Of a stretch of DNA of 64,000 nt, positions 13,201-28,200 are shown piece by piece. The DNA comes from Wuchereria bancrofti (taxonomy: Eukaryota; Nematoda; Chromadorea; Rhabditida; Onchocercidae). The translations under genes and the position numbers were made by a program. Within the stretch, counting starts at the first letter, position 1. The number at the start of each line of letters is the position of its first letter. The stretch covers positions 1,210,050-1,274,049 of the forward strand of contig SSBO01000014.1 of NCBI GenBank assembly GCA_005281725.1. The letters are read 5' to 3'. The notes under the pieces were generated by a model. It saw only the letters and a program-made list of their open reading frames with translations, had not been told where the DNA came from and ran no database searches.

Positions 13201-16200
13201 AAGATTACTATTAATATTATTTAATTAAATTAGTAATTGAGGTCAATGATTTATTATTTGACCCTAAAGGTGCGGCAAAAGTTCAAAAGACGAATTACTT
13301 TATGTAAATTTAATACCTTGAAATTTAATGCTAACATAAAATTTAATAGCAATTTATGACTCGGAGATTTTCTTTGGTAAAAAAAAGAAATTAAAAAAAA
13401 GAAATGAGATAAATTGCTCAGTAACTATTTTTAAAAATTACAATTTCTTTTAACTCATCAAACTCAGTATTCCTCTTTTATCTTAAATTTTATTTGAAAT
13501 TTAACAAATGTGAATAAAAGTTGTTTACTTAGCAAAATTAATGAAATTTTTTAAAATATTTGACAAATTTTAAAAATTTAACACTTTTGAAACACAGAGA
13601 AAAAAAATGTCGCAATTAGAAAGTTTAAATAAATCATATAAACAAACATATGTTGTTTCATTTATTCTAGCATATGTTTTTCTTTTTTGTAAATAATATT
13701 TTACATAAAATATTCTATGATAAAATATTTTAAAATATCAATGAAATAAGTCGATGNTTTTTTTTTTTTTTCAATCTAAAAGAACAAAATGAAATCGTAT
13801 ATCAAAATAAATATGAAAGAAAAGATATTAATTTCGTTTTGCTTTTTTTCTCTTTCATCCCATTTTTTTCAAAAAAAATTTAAATTTTTCTAATATTTCT
13901 TCTTCTTCTTGAAAATATTTCCTTTTTTTTCCAAATTTAAAGCGCTTTTTTATAAATTTAATTTTTTTCAGAGATTTTTTCCTTCTTTCATTTATTCCTA
14001 AAAAAAATTTTTTCATTTTATAATTCATATTGCTAAAGCATATAAAAAAATATATATAAGTGAAGAAAAGCCAAGTATACAGTCCAATTATACTAAAGTT
14101 TAAGATAGCATAAATTTTAAAAGAATTTAAATTATAAGATTACAAGATTACTATTAATATTATTTAATTAAATTAGTAATTGAGGTCAATGATTTATTAT
14201 TTGACCCTAAAGGTGCGGCAAAAGTTCAAAAGACGAATTACTTTATGTAAATTTAATACCTTGAAATTTAATGCTAACATAAAATTTAATAGCAATTTAT
14301 GACTCGGAGATTTTCTTTGGTAAAAAAAAGAAATTAAAAAAAAGAAATGAGATAAATTGCTCAGTAACTATTTTTAAAAATTACAATTTCTTTTAACTCA
14401 TCAAACTCAGTATTCCTCTTTTATCTTAAATTTTATTTGAAATTTAACAAATGTGAATAAAAGTTGTTTACTTAGCAAAATTAATGAAATTTTTTAAAAT
14501 ATTTGACAAATTTTAAAAATTTAACACTTTTGAAACACAGAGAAAAAAAATGTCGCAATTAGAAAGTTTAAATAAATCATATAAACAAACATATGTTGTT
14601 TCATTTATTCTAGCATATGTTTTTCTTTTTTGTAAATAATATTTTACATAAAATATTCTATGATAAAATATTTTAAAATATCAATGAAATAAGTCGATGA
14701 AAATAAAGATTCAAAAAAAAAATTAAGTTTCCCTTAAAATTATTAATTTAATTAATCGAAATGCTAAATACTTTGTAATATGCGTGCATGCCATTATTAA
14801 CAAAAAAATAAAAAGTAATTTAATATATTCCAAAATAAAACTATAAGCAATTTACATACGTAAAATATTATAATTTTCTTTTGTTTGTTTCAGCAAGTTA
14901 AAATGTTGATTTCAAAGTTATTTAAAAATTTCAATCAAAACTTAATTTGACAATTTAAATAAAATTGTAATTTTTACAAATGATATGAATTAATCAATAA
15001 TTTACTTTATTTACCTTTTTCGTCAATAAAAACAAACTTCCGAGTCATTAATTCCCGTTGTATTTTTTTCAAATTAGTACTAAATTTTATATTAATATTG
15101 AATTTCAAATTAAACTATTAAATTCACAGGAAATGAATTTGTTTCGTTCCAACCTTTTCTCCCATATTCCATTTTAACTTTAAAAATTTTAAATTACTCT
15201 TAGTAAATTTACAAATTTAACTGTAGTTTTTATTATTCAAATTAAACAAATGTTATTTCATTCTTGATTATTTCTCCATTCAACAATAATATCTCTTTTC
15301 TTGATTTCTAATTTTATTTCAAAAAACTCGTCTGTGTGACTTATTTTTTAATTTCATTCAATTCATTTCAATTTCCCAAACTCATATAATATTCTTTTCT
15401 TTGTTTCGTTTTCTTTTTTTGTCCTTAATTTCTTCAAAATTTGTTTTCTTTTATAAAACATGTTTAAAAAATATAAAATATAAAATTTGTTTAATTAAAT
15501 ATTAAAAAAAACGTAAAATTTGCAAAATTAATAGTAATACTATTCTTAATTAAAAGATTCATTTATGTTTAATAATTAATTTAAAACAATTATAATTATA
15601 TGAGTTAATGAATTAGGTATAGTAAATTAATGAAAGAACTAAAAATAAGAATTGAAAATAGGAATTTAAAAGAAATACCTTGTAGTGTTCAGAATGATTA
15701 CGTCGAAGTAACACAGTAGCATCTTTGAGATCTGTCCGATATTGAGCATCCGTACTGTCTGATGGAAATAATGCTGCTAGAAAAATTAAATTATAAATTT
15801 CTAATTGTAATTTAAATTTAAATTTTATAAGCAATTGATTGATTATACAAATATGAAATACACGATTGAAATATATTAAAAAAACTGTGATAAATGATAT
15901 TTTAATATATGATAATAATTTACATTTTATATGATTTTTTTCCTTTGTCATTTTTATTTTGTCAAACATAAAATAATTACAAAAAGTTTAATTAAATTTT
16001 TTTATCTGTGAAAATTTGGAATTTTTAAAATTAGCTGCATAAATTTCCTCAGTAAAATCTAAGAATTTGAAAGTAAAATGTCAAAAATTTTCAATTTCTT
16101 GCAAGTAAATAAAACGTCAATAAAATTTCAAATTTCAAAAAAAAAAAGAAACAAAATTTTATTTAATAGAAATTTGAAAATTTTACATAGAAAAAAAAAA

Positions 16201-19200
16201 CATTGTTTAGCAGATATTTGAAAATTTTAAATTAAATGTCGAAAAATTCTTTCTTTTTTCTTCAATCCCTATAAATGAATAAACAAAATAAGCAGTAAGT
16301 ATTAATTTATATTTTTCGTAAAAAGAATGAAATTTTTAAAATGAGCAAAAATTATTTAATTTATAGTGTATATAATTGATAAAAGATAAAGCGGGGGTGG
16401 ATGAGAGGGAGAGGTATTAAATTTTTTTTTTTTATTTGAATTAGTTAATTGATCTAAAAAAAAAGCATACGTATGGCAGATGGCGGTAATTGCTAACAGT
16501 TGCGCAAATTTTCCCCATTATTTTCTTCTTTTTTTAATTGTTTATTTTCTATATAAATGATTAAAGTAAAAGAAAAAAGAAAGAAAATTGTGTTCATTAT
16601 TAAATGACAGAAAGAATTATTTCTTTTTTTATTTTTTGAAATTTGAAATAAAGAAAGAATGAAAATAAATGAATGAAATTGTAATTGTAATTTAAAAAAT
16701 GGCATATTAATGCTAGAATTTAACTGATTTGCATAAAATATAATAAATGAATTCATTAACAAATTAATGTAAAATAAAATTTAAATGTAATGCGGAATAT
16801 ATGAAATAGCTGAAAGTACAATTTTGAAAAAATGATAAAAATTAAAAGATGAAATTTTGAAATTTCAAATTTAAATACCAATAATTCGTTGAGTAACATA
16901 TTGAAGTTTCATAGCTGATGTTGAAGCAATTTTTGCTTTGGCTGATATTATTTGATTGCTTGAGCTAGGCATTGATGTTTCTTCTTCCATTGCTAACATT
17001 GATGGCTTCTAAAATTAAAATTTAATCAATTAATTTAATTAATTCGTTTATTTAAAAAAAAAAAAGATTTCAAATTATTCTGATGAAAAATGAAAAAGTA
17101 AATTATAATTCTCATTTATTCCTTCTATTTTATTATGAATAAAGTAAAGGATAAAATATTGAATTGAATTATTTGCAAATTAATTCATTCAAATAGATGG
17201 GCAATTTTAATGAACAATTTAAACAATTCATTTAAAATTAATTATACGATCTAATTTAAAATATTAAAACTCCCTTACTTTTTGAAAAATTTTCTAAATT
17301 TCGTCAGTTGTAATAAATTGCTTACTCTCTTCATGGCAAAATCTTTTCATCTTTACTTCTCTACAAATTTTATAAATTTAAAATTACTATTTTCTCAATT
17401 ATTTTATCACGAAAAAAGAAGAGGAAAACTAATCTTTCCAATCTTTTTTTAAAAAAAAATTGAAATATTACTTTTTTCATGTTTGTTTTAACTTTTAACT
17501 TTAATTTCTAATCATGTTTTAGTTAAAAAATTTAAAAAAATTTATTATTATATGTCAATTATGAGAATACAAATTAATCCTTACTAAATACAATATCTTT
17601 ACTAAATATTTGCTGTTAAAACTTTCCAAATTTCATTAGTATTAAAAAAAGAAGAAAAAAGTTTTNNNNNNNNNNNNNNNNNNNNNTTTAGTTAAAAAAT
17701 TTAAAAAAATTTATTATTATATGTCAATTATGAGAATACAAATTAATCCTTACTAAATACAATATCTTTACTAAATATTTGCTGTTAAAACTTTCCAAAT
17801 TTCATTAGTATTAAAAAAAGAAGAAAAAAGTTTTAATAATTTCAATGAAAATTAAAATTAGCACATTTTATTTTTGCTTCGAAAAAATTGAACTAATCAA
17901 CAAATGATCAATAAATGATTGTATTTAGTAAGGAGTAAATTAATTAATTATATAAAATATCTAAGTACTTTCGTTTTTACTTTTTTTCCTCTGAAACAAA
18001 TTGTAACTTAATAAGATATTAATAAAGAAATACGACAAATATCAGAAATGAATTAAATAATTGAAATGAAATTGATAATAAGGATTAGTTCCGATAATAT
18101 TGGATAAATTTGAAATAATCATTAAAAGATAAGAGTGGATGGATGATGAGTTGAAGTGTAAGTTGCAAATGAATAGATTACAACTTCTATCCTTTTCCCA
18201 AGTAATTTAAAAATCTTAAAGAAGCAACTGTTCAATTATTGTTTGCCTCATTCTATTCATTCAATGATAGCGTATTTATCAGAATATTTCTTATCATCGA
18301 TATCATCTCATATTGATGAAATTTCGGCATCACAAATAACACTGATAAAATTAATAATTAATAAATTTTTTTTGCAAAAAAAAATAATAATCGAAAAAAT
18401 ATTATTCTATAATTTAGGAAACAATATCAATACAAATTCAACTTATTTTATAATTTTTTTTTTTTTTTTGTTTTTATAATTTAAAAAAGTTTAAAATTTT
18501 AAATTGTTTCAAGAATTATAGAAGAAAAAAGAAAACAAAACAAAATCAAAAATGATTCAATGAAAACTTTTATGATCTAAAAAAAAAAAAAATTATGATT
18601 GTAATAATAATAATTAAAGAAATTAGGACATAATGCGACAAAATTTAAATTTTTGCTTTTTTTTCTTATCAAATAATAAATTAAAGTTTTTTTAAAAATA
18701 AATTAAATAATAAATTTTATGTATGAATACAGTGATAATTAAAGAAATACAATATTTAATTAAATACCTTTTTGTTTACAAAAAGAAAGCTTTAAAATTC
18801 TTTTTATAAAATTAAATTTTTTTAGCTTTAACTGAATTCTTCAAATTTCAGCGCTTTAAAATATAAGGAAAAAAAAGAAAGAAAAATGTTTCAGATGAAT
18901 TATTTATAGCAAACGGAATTGAAAAATAATACAAAGTAAAGTGCTTTCATGCACAATGATAAACATTATCAGTACTTTACTTACTTACATTTACTTTCAT
19001 ATAATAAGTAAAAATTATCATTTTTTTCCATTCATTCATTTTTTTCGGCTTTTTTTGTGAATTTTAAAATAGTTTTAAGAAAGAAAAAGATTTTTTTCCT
19101 TCTTTTACTATTATCATAAATTAAAATAATAAATAAATCTTATCAATTTAAAAGAAAAAAGAATTATTTGAAAAAAAAAAAAATTTGTTAAGAATAAAAT

Positions 19201-22200
19201 GTTGAATGAAATCATACAATAATTATTCTGAAAATATAAATAACAAAAATTTTTACTTAACTTTGTAACATCATTGTGCTTAATGTCATTCAAACTGATA
19301 TATGCATAGATGTATATAATAATTGGATTGATCAACTTTTAGCTAAACAATAAATTCCCACGGGTAAAAATGATGAAAAGTTAAATTTTCCCCTCCCCTC
19401 TGTCTTCCATCCAAAGTTTAAAAATTACAAAGGACAAATTGAGAAATTTTCATGCTAAACTATCAATTCAACTATGTCATAGATTTTGGTATTTGAAATT
19501 TCTCACATTATCGCATCATTCATAATTTAAATAGTAGTAAACTAAATGACGAAGAAGATTTAAACGGACAAAATTAAAATTTTAAATTTAAAGTTAAAGA
19601 ATTGAAAATTAGGAGCAACTAAATTCGAGAAAAATTTTTACGAAAAAAAAAAACAAAATTTCCAAAATATTTCTTCCTTTTTTCGCTGAACACTTTTTGC
19701 TTCTTTTTTTCTCTCTTTTTCTCTTGAATAAAATTTTTAACAATTTGTAATATTTTAATTAATTTTAATTTATTCAAATTTATTCAAATAAAATGATCAT
19801 TTTATTTTTTTAGGTGAGAAAAAGGGAATAAAAATTATCAATTGTAGTAATAATAAAATTAATTCTTCACTTTTTTAATAATTTAATTTCACAATTGAAT
19901 AAAAAATTGAATTAGATGAAGTTTTTTCAACTCTTAACATTTGTCTTTTCTCTCCTCCTTTTTCTCTCTCCTCTCTCCCTTTTTTCTCTCTCTCTCTCTC
20001 CGAAAAGTTTATAAGGAATAGCTGAAAAAAAAAAGGATAGTATTACAAATGTAAAAATGTACGATGAGCTGAACAAACATTATCAGTTTTCATTCTCTTC
20101 AATTATCCGATAACTCATTTTTTTTTCTTTCTATTTCAACTTTTTAGTTCAAAAAAAAAAAATTTACAATTTTACAACAATTTTTACCAATTTTAAACAG
20201 ACCCTACCAATCAATCAATAAAGCCATATTTTAGCATTACTATTGTTTACATCAAATTATTGAAGCTAACTAATTTTTGAAGAAAAATATAAATTTCAAG
20301 ATTATATCAGTCAAATCAATAAAACTATATTTTAACTTTTATTTTATTATTGTTTATTTTTTTTTTCAGTTTATTACTATTGTTTATTTCAGTTTATTAA
20401 AAGCTAATTAATCATTTTTATTTGCTTCAAATTACTAAAACTAATTAATTAAAAAACGAAAACGAAAACAAAAATAACAAATAAAATATCTTATCGTATA
20501 TTTTAGAAAAAAAACAAATATTGTAATTATAAATTAAGTAAAAAGTAATTATTTCCATTATCAGAATAAGTTCAGTTTATTTACTTATAAAATTAAAACT
20601 ATTAAGATTTCATTGAAAACAAATAAAGCTAATTAAGTCAAATTTATTCTCTTATTAAATGACAACAATTAAATTTTGATTGAAACTTGTGCAAAAAAAG
20701 ACTGCTAATGAATGNAAAGATTTTTTTCCTTCTTTTACTATTATCATAAATTAAAATAATAAATAAATCTTATCAATTTAAAAGAAAAAAGAATTATTTG
20801 AAAAAAAAAAAAATTTGTTAAGAATAAAATGTTGAATGAAATCATACAATAATTATTCTGAAAATATAAATAACAAAAATTTTTACTTAACTTTGTAACA
20901 TCATTGTGCTTAATGTCATTCAAACTGATATATGCATAGATGTATATAATAATTGGATTGATCAACTTTTAGCTAAACAATAAATTCCCACGGGTAAAAA
21001 TGATGAAAAGTTAAATTTTCCCCTCCCCTCTGTCTTCCATCCAAAGTTTAAAAATTACAAAGGACAAATTGAGAAATTTTCATGCTAAACTATCAATTCA
21101 ACTATGTCATAGATTTTGGTATTTGAAATTTCTCACATTATCGCATCATTCATAATTTAAATAGTAGTAAACTAAATGACGAAGAAGATTTAAACGGACA
21201 AAATTAAAATTTTAAATTTAAAGTTAAAGAATTGAAAATTAGGAGCAACTAAATTCGAGAAAAATTTTTACGAAAAAAAAAAACAAAATTTCCAAAATAT
21301 TTCTTCCTTTTTTCGCTGAACACTTTTTGCTTCTTTTTTTCTCTCTTTTTCTCTTGAATAAAATTTTTAACAATTTGTAATATTTTAATTAATTTTAATT
21401 TATTCAAATTTATTCAAATAAAATGATCATTTTATTTTTTTAGGTGAGAAAAAGGGAATAAAAATTATCAATTGTAGTAATAATAAAATTAATTCTTCAC
21501 TTTTTTAATAATTTAATTTCACAATTGAATAAAAAATTGAATTAGATGAAGTTTTTTCAACTCTTAACATTTGTCTTTTCTCTCCTCCTTTTTCTCTCTC
21601 CTCTCTCCCTTTTTTCTCTCTCTCTCTCTCCGAAAAGTTTATAAGGAATAGCTGAAAAAAAAAAGGATAGTATTACAAATGTAAAAATGTACGATGAGCT
21701 GAACAAACATTATCAGTTTTCATTCTCTTCAATTATCCGATAACTCATTTTTTTTTCTTTCTATTTCAACTTTTTAGTTCAAAAAAAAAAAATTTACAAT
21801 TTTACAACAATTTTTACCAATTTTAAACAGACCCTACCAATCAATCAATAAAGCCATATTTTAGCATTACTATTGTTTACATCAAATTATTGAAGCTAAC
21901 TAATTTTTGAAGAAAAATATAAATTTCAAGATTATATCAGTCAAATCAATAAAACTATATTTTAACTTTTATTTTATTATTGTTTATTTTTTTTTTCAGT
22001 TTATTACTATTGTTTATTTCAGTTTATTAAAAGCTAATTAATCATTTTTATTTGCTTCAAATTACTAAAACTAATTAATTAAAAAACGAAAACGAAAACA
22101 AAAATAACAAATAAAATATCTTATCGTATATTTTAGAAAAAAAACAAATATTGTAATTATAAATTAAGTAAAAAGTAATTATTTCCATTATCAGAATAAG

Positions 22201-25200
22201 TTCAGTTTATTTACTTATAAAATTAAAACTATTAAGATTTCATTGAAAACAAATAAAGCTAATTAAGTCAAATTTATTCTCTTATTAAATGACAACAATT
22301 AAATTTTGATTGAAACTTGTGCAAAAAAAGACTGCTAATGAATGAATGCTGAAAGAAATAAACTTGACAACTTTGAAATTTTTAAGTCAAAAACTGAAAA
22401 GTTTCGCAACTTGTTGACAATTTTAAAAAAAAGAAAAAAATTTTCACACTCAAATAACTTTGAAATTCGAATCAAACATCAACCTTTTCCTTCGTTTTAT
22501 GCGCCATTCGGAAACAAAACATCGTTTCTTTATCCTTTCTTACAACTGATTTCTTAAAGAATTTACAGAAAAAATGAACAAAAATTTCGCCAAAAAAAAT
22601 TTTTAATTTAATAAATTGCAAAAAAAAAAAGATTGTAAAAGTTAGTGTTTCAAAATTTACACACATATTTAGAATTTATACGAATAATTATTATAATAAA
22701 TGCATGCAAATATATAATTATATTAAAAAGCACTGACAATTATTTATTAGCTATTACTTACAACAACTGTTATATATAAGAAAAATTTTTAATTTAAATT
22801 TATAAAATTGGTATTAAAAAAGAAATTAAATATATAATAAGATTAAAGGTTTCTTTAAGCATATAATATGAACATACAATTTAGAGGAATATAAATATAA
22901 ATGACAGGTGTTTCACAGGTTTACACGCATACACAATAATTTCACCAAGGTACGGTTGAGAAAACAATTGTCATTCAATAATTCTTATTGTTGTTGTTGT
23001 TGTGGCTATTTGTTGTTGTTTATGTTACTGGTGTTGTTGTTGTTTTTCTTCTTGTTTTTGTTGTTGTCATCCTTATTATTGTTATATCTAATTTTATTCA
23101 TTAATATGTTTCATAATCAAATAATTTCTTGTTATAATTTCTGAAGATTTTTTCCTGTAACAACAACTATAACAACAGCAACGACAACAATAACAATAAC
23201 AACAACAACAACTACAATCGCCATCATCTGACCATCACTATCATCATTATCACCATCAATAATAAAACTATCAAAATTATAATTCAATGTGTAATCCAAT
23301 AATTCTATTCTAAAAGAAAAGGGTAAAAAAACAAAATTTTCTTTCAAAAAAAAAATTAATTAATAAAAATTATAAATGTTAAAATATTATTGAATACCTT
23401 TTTTCCAATATAATAAAAAAAAAAATTTAGCAAAATGATGAAAAAAAGCTAACTAAAAAAATTATTGCATAAAAATAAAAATTTAAAAGAAGAGACGAAT
23501 GAAAAAAAAAAAACAGATGGGAAGAAAATAATGGTTTAAAATAAATCTATTATTAATTATAAATAAATAAAAAAATTTATTTCATTCTTTTTGAATTTTT
23601 AAATTACACACACATACATACACATACACACACATACACACATACAAATAGTAAATGTCATCGTAATAAGTTGTTGTTGTCGCCGTTGTAGAAATAGTAG
23701 TGGTAGTAGAAGTGGATATGAAGTATCCTTACATACGTAATATTGTTGTGGGTTCATCAGGTTGACAGTTGACAAATGTATGTGTCCTCTTCCCCCTCTT
23801 CTTTCTCTCTTCTTTCTTTTTCGTCACCTTTTTACTGGAACCTCCAAAAGCATAGCAAATACGAACAACGATAGATGAAATATGGAAGGATATATTCACA
23901 CACACATACATACACATACACACCTACACACACATACACGCCTACACACACATACACATACATACATCATGCGACCTTTTTCATATTTATGTGTAATTCA
24001 CAACTGTAATCCCGCAAAAGGTTACCACCTTAAAATCACTGAAAATCGCGATTATTTTCATTGCGATACTCTTCACAGATGAATAAATATGTATCTTATC
24101 GTAAACATTTCAAAATAGGGAGAAAGAGAGAAAGGGAGAGAGAGGGAGAGAGGAAGAGAAAAAAAGAGGAAATGAGGGAGAAAGAAAGTATGCATTAATT
24201 AATTTGAATTAAAATTTTAGCAAAAGATAGGATTAAAAAGTGAGAAAAGAAAAATTGTAATAATGAAAAAGGTAAAAGGAAAGAAAATTATTACTTTAAG
24301 AAATTACTACAAAAAAAAAAGAAGAATCTAAGGATTACTATAAAATTGAAATTTAAGATTTTATTTTTTTATCAAAAAGGATATATTATAATAAATTTGA
24401 AGCATTTATATTATTATTAATAAAAATGTAATTTTTTTTTTTGCCTTTTGCTTCTTAGTTTTCTAATCAAAAAGTTCATTAAACAAAAAAAAAGAAATAC
24501 AATGATTTTTATCATTCTATTCGAATTTTATCGCTTGATAAAAAAGGAAGATCCAATAATTGTATTATCGTTCTATCGTTATTTTTGTTTTTTTTTTTTC
24601 CTTTTTGCAGAACTAATAAAGATTTTATTGAAAAAATTTTCTTTGATGTTTTCTTTTTAAAAAATTTATGACTTTTACATTTTTATATAACAAAAAGAAA
24701 TTTTCATCAACTTAACTTTATAGCGGATAAATACAATAAAGATTAATGTGAAAGATTTATTGTCGATGGATAGTTTAGTTATAGCAGTAAAATCTTCATT
24801 CTTTCATAGTATTAGTATTAGTGTTGGCTTTTATAATTAATGTTATAAATCATAATTATAGTAGCTAATGATGATAATAGTAATATATAATGATGATTAA
24901 TGCGAATAATAATAATGACGATAAATAATAATAATAACGATAATGATAATAATAATATAAATAATAATAATAATGAAAATAATGATAATAACAACAACAA
25001 TGATGGTAATAATATTGATAATGGCAATGGTAACGATAATAAAAAATGACAATACTAACAGCAATGTTGATAACAGTAATAGTAATAGTAGTAATAATAA
25101 TAATAATAATAATAATGAAAATGGTAATAAAATAGATAAAGTAAGCTAAAATTAGACTAAAAGATAAAAAAGATTAGGAGTTGTTAAAAAAAATAGAAGA

Positions 25201-28200
25201 ATTGTTAAAAAAAATTTTTTTTTCAAAAAAGCTCTACTCGAATTTTATTAATTCACTATTATTATAATTGTATAAATACTAGTAAAAAAATGATAATAAT
25301 AATATAAATTCTTCTAAAAATTCGNATACACACATACAAATAGTAAATGTCATCGTAATAAGTTGTTGTTGTCGCCGTTGTAGAAATAGTAGTGGTAGTA
25401 GAAGTGGATATGAAGTATCCTTACATACGTAATATTGTTGTGGGTTCATCAGGTTGACAGTTGACAAATGTATGTGTCCTCTTCCCCCTCTTCTTTCTCT
25501 CTTCTTTCTTTTTCGTCACCTTTTTACTGGAACCTCCAAAAGCATAGCAAATACGAACAACGATAGATGAAATATGGAAGGATATATTCACACACACATA
25601 CATACACATACACACCTACACACACATACACGCCTACACACACATACACATACATACATCATGCGACCTTTTTCATATTTATGTGTAATTCACAACTGTA
25701 ATCCCGCAAAAGGTTACCACCTTAAAATCACTGAAAATCGCGATTATTTTCATTGCGATACTCTTCACAGATGAATAAATATGTATCTTATCGTAAACAT
25801 TTCAAAATAGGGAGAAAGAGAGAAAGGGAGAGAGAGGGAGAGAGGAAGAGAAAAAAAGAGGAAATGAGGGAGAAAGAAAGTATGCATTAATTAATTTGAA
25901 TTAAAATTTTAGCAAAAGATAGGATTAAAAAGTGAGAAAAGAAAAATTGTAATAATGAAAAAGGTAAAAGGAAAGAAAATTATTACTTTAAGAAATTACT
26001 ACAAAAAAAAAAGAAGAATCTAAGGATTACTATAAAATTGAAATTTAAGATTTTATTTTTTTATCAAAAAGGATATATTATAATAAATTTGAAGCATTTA
26101 TATTATTATTAATAAAAATGTAATTTTTTTTTTTGCCTTTTGCTTCTTAGTTTTCTAATCAAAAAGTTCATTAAACAAAAAAAAAGAAATACAATGATTT
26201 TTATCATTCTATTCGAATTTTATCGCTTGATAAAAAAGGAAGATCCAATAATTGTATTATCGTTCTATCGTTATTTTTGTTTTTTTTTTTTCCTTTTTGC
26301 AGAACTAATAAAGATTTTATTGAAAAAATTTTCTTTGATGTTTTCTTTTTAAAAAATTTATGACTTTTACATTTTTATATAACAAAAAGAAATTTTCATC
26401 AACTTAACTTTATAGCGGATAAATACAATAAAGATTAATGTGAAAGATTTATTGTCGATGGATAGTTTAGTTATAGCAGTAAAATCTTCATTCTTTCATA
26501 GTATTAGTATTAGTGTTGGCTTTTATAATTAATGTTATAAATCATAATTATAGTAGCTAATGATGATAATAGTAATATATAATGATGATTAATGCGAATA
26601 ATAATAATGACGATAAATAATAATAATAACGATAATGATAATAATAATATAAATAATAATAATAATGAAAATAATGATAATAACAACAACAATGATGGTA
26701 ATAATATTGATAATGGCAATGGTAACGATAATAAAAAATGACAATACTAACAGCAATGTTGATAACAGTAATAGTAATAGTAGTAATAATAATAATAATA
26801 ATAATAATGAAAATGGTAATAAAATAGATAAAGTAAGCTAAAATTAGACTAAAAGATAAAAAAGATTAGGAGTTGTTAAAAAAAATAGAAGAATTGTTAA
26901 AAAAAATTTTTTTTTCAAAAAAGCTCTACTCGAATTTTATTAATTCACTATTATTATAATTGTATAAATACTAGTAAAAAAATGATAATAATAATATAAA
27001 TTCTTCTAAAAATTCGAAATTCTTCTAAAACTACACTTAGTGATAAGAAATTTTAATGGAAATGGTTCTTCTTTTTTTTTTTTTTTTAAAAAAAAAGAAC
27101 GGAAAAATTACATAAACCAGAATGGCAATTAATACAAAAATATTTAATCCTTATGTGATGTGTTAGAATAAAAACAAGTTTATCATTAAAATTACCCAAA
27201 ACTAACCATTCAATTTGACATATCTATCTAACTGCCCATTAACATTCATTTAATATGATTGTTGTTAATGGCGATAAATGATAAGAAGAATTAATACAAA
27301 AGATGTCACATATAAATTTTCAGAATGTGGAATGTAAATATATATGTTTATCTCTTATCAATTTAATATATAAAGAAGAAAAGGAAAGAAAAAAAATTTG
27401 GATAATAAAGAGAAATAATTTTAAAATATTTAAAAATGGACATTTTGTTTTTCCTTTTATGAAAATAATAATGAATGGATAAATATTGCTAAAATTGCAA
27501 CAGTTATAGGTTTATTTTAACTATCAAATGTAATTTAGCATTTTTTATTAGAGATGTAAAAAAAAAAGAGCTGAAAATGAATTTGAAATAAATTAATTGA
27601 AAAAAATAAAGTGAAAAAGAAAGATAGTCATCAATTAATTTTGCACTATAAAAAAATTGATTTATTGAGTAGGAAAGGAAAAAATTTTAAATTTTTTCAT
27701 ATATTATCATTTTGTCATATTATAAAATTTTTATAACAGATGAAAATGAAAACTTAAATTAGTAATTAATTATTCATTCCAATTAATCATAATATATTGA
27801 TTATTCCTATTATGATTTATTATTTTCTACTAAAAAAAATTTTTTTCATTTTATTAATTTGCTATTAATAAAATGGGAATTTAATTTTTATAGAAATTTA
27901 ATTTTTATCTTTTTTTCTAACATTTATAGAAAATTGAGTGGATTATTTTCATTTAAAATTTCTCTCTTTCTCTCTTACATTTTTAAAATTTTCCTCTCCT
28001 CTTCATAAATTATTAATACATTTCTTTCTTTCTTTCTTTCTTTATTCATCTCTCATCCTATCCTCTCTTGCAGAGAGATTTGTCACCAATTTAAAGATGA
28101 ATGATCGTTGTGATAAATAATTTGTTATAATAATAATAATAACAATAGGTTTTATCTTTATTTCCAATAATATTGTTTAATAATGTCTTTATTCTCTTTA

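Larger units (their letters stand above)
11315..15678 (-). other. Tensin intron inflated by two haplotype-like duplications
   Basis: 4.4 kb, of which roughly 1.5-1.7 kb is accounted for by repeated copies around single Ns at 12203 and 13757. No exon seen. The frame at 11390-11584 is a low-complexity translation of poly-A/T. Confidence 0.6.

Noticed and set aside
19086..22344. True 1.6 kb tandem duplication in the tensin intron
   Set aside because: The junction is a single N and the copies look identical, matching the artefact pattern at other gaps.
22908..23347. Overlapping Leu- and Val-rich frames on opposite strands
   Set aside because: Both come from TTG/AAC trinucleotide repeats near 22985-23070 and 23155-23215.
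24818..26719. Leu/Ser/Ile-rich frames at 24818-25027 and 26510-26719
   Set aside because: Translations of AAT/GAT microsatellite, and the second is just the haplotype copy of the first.
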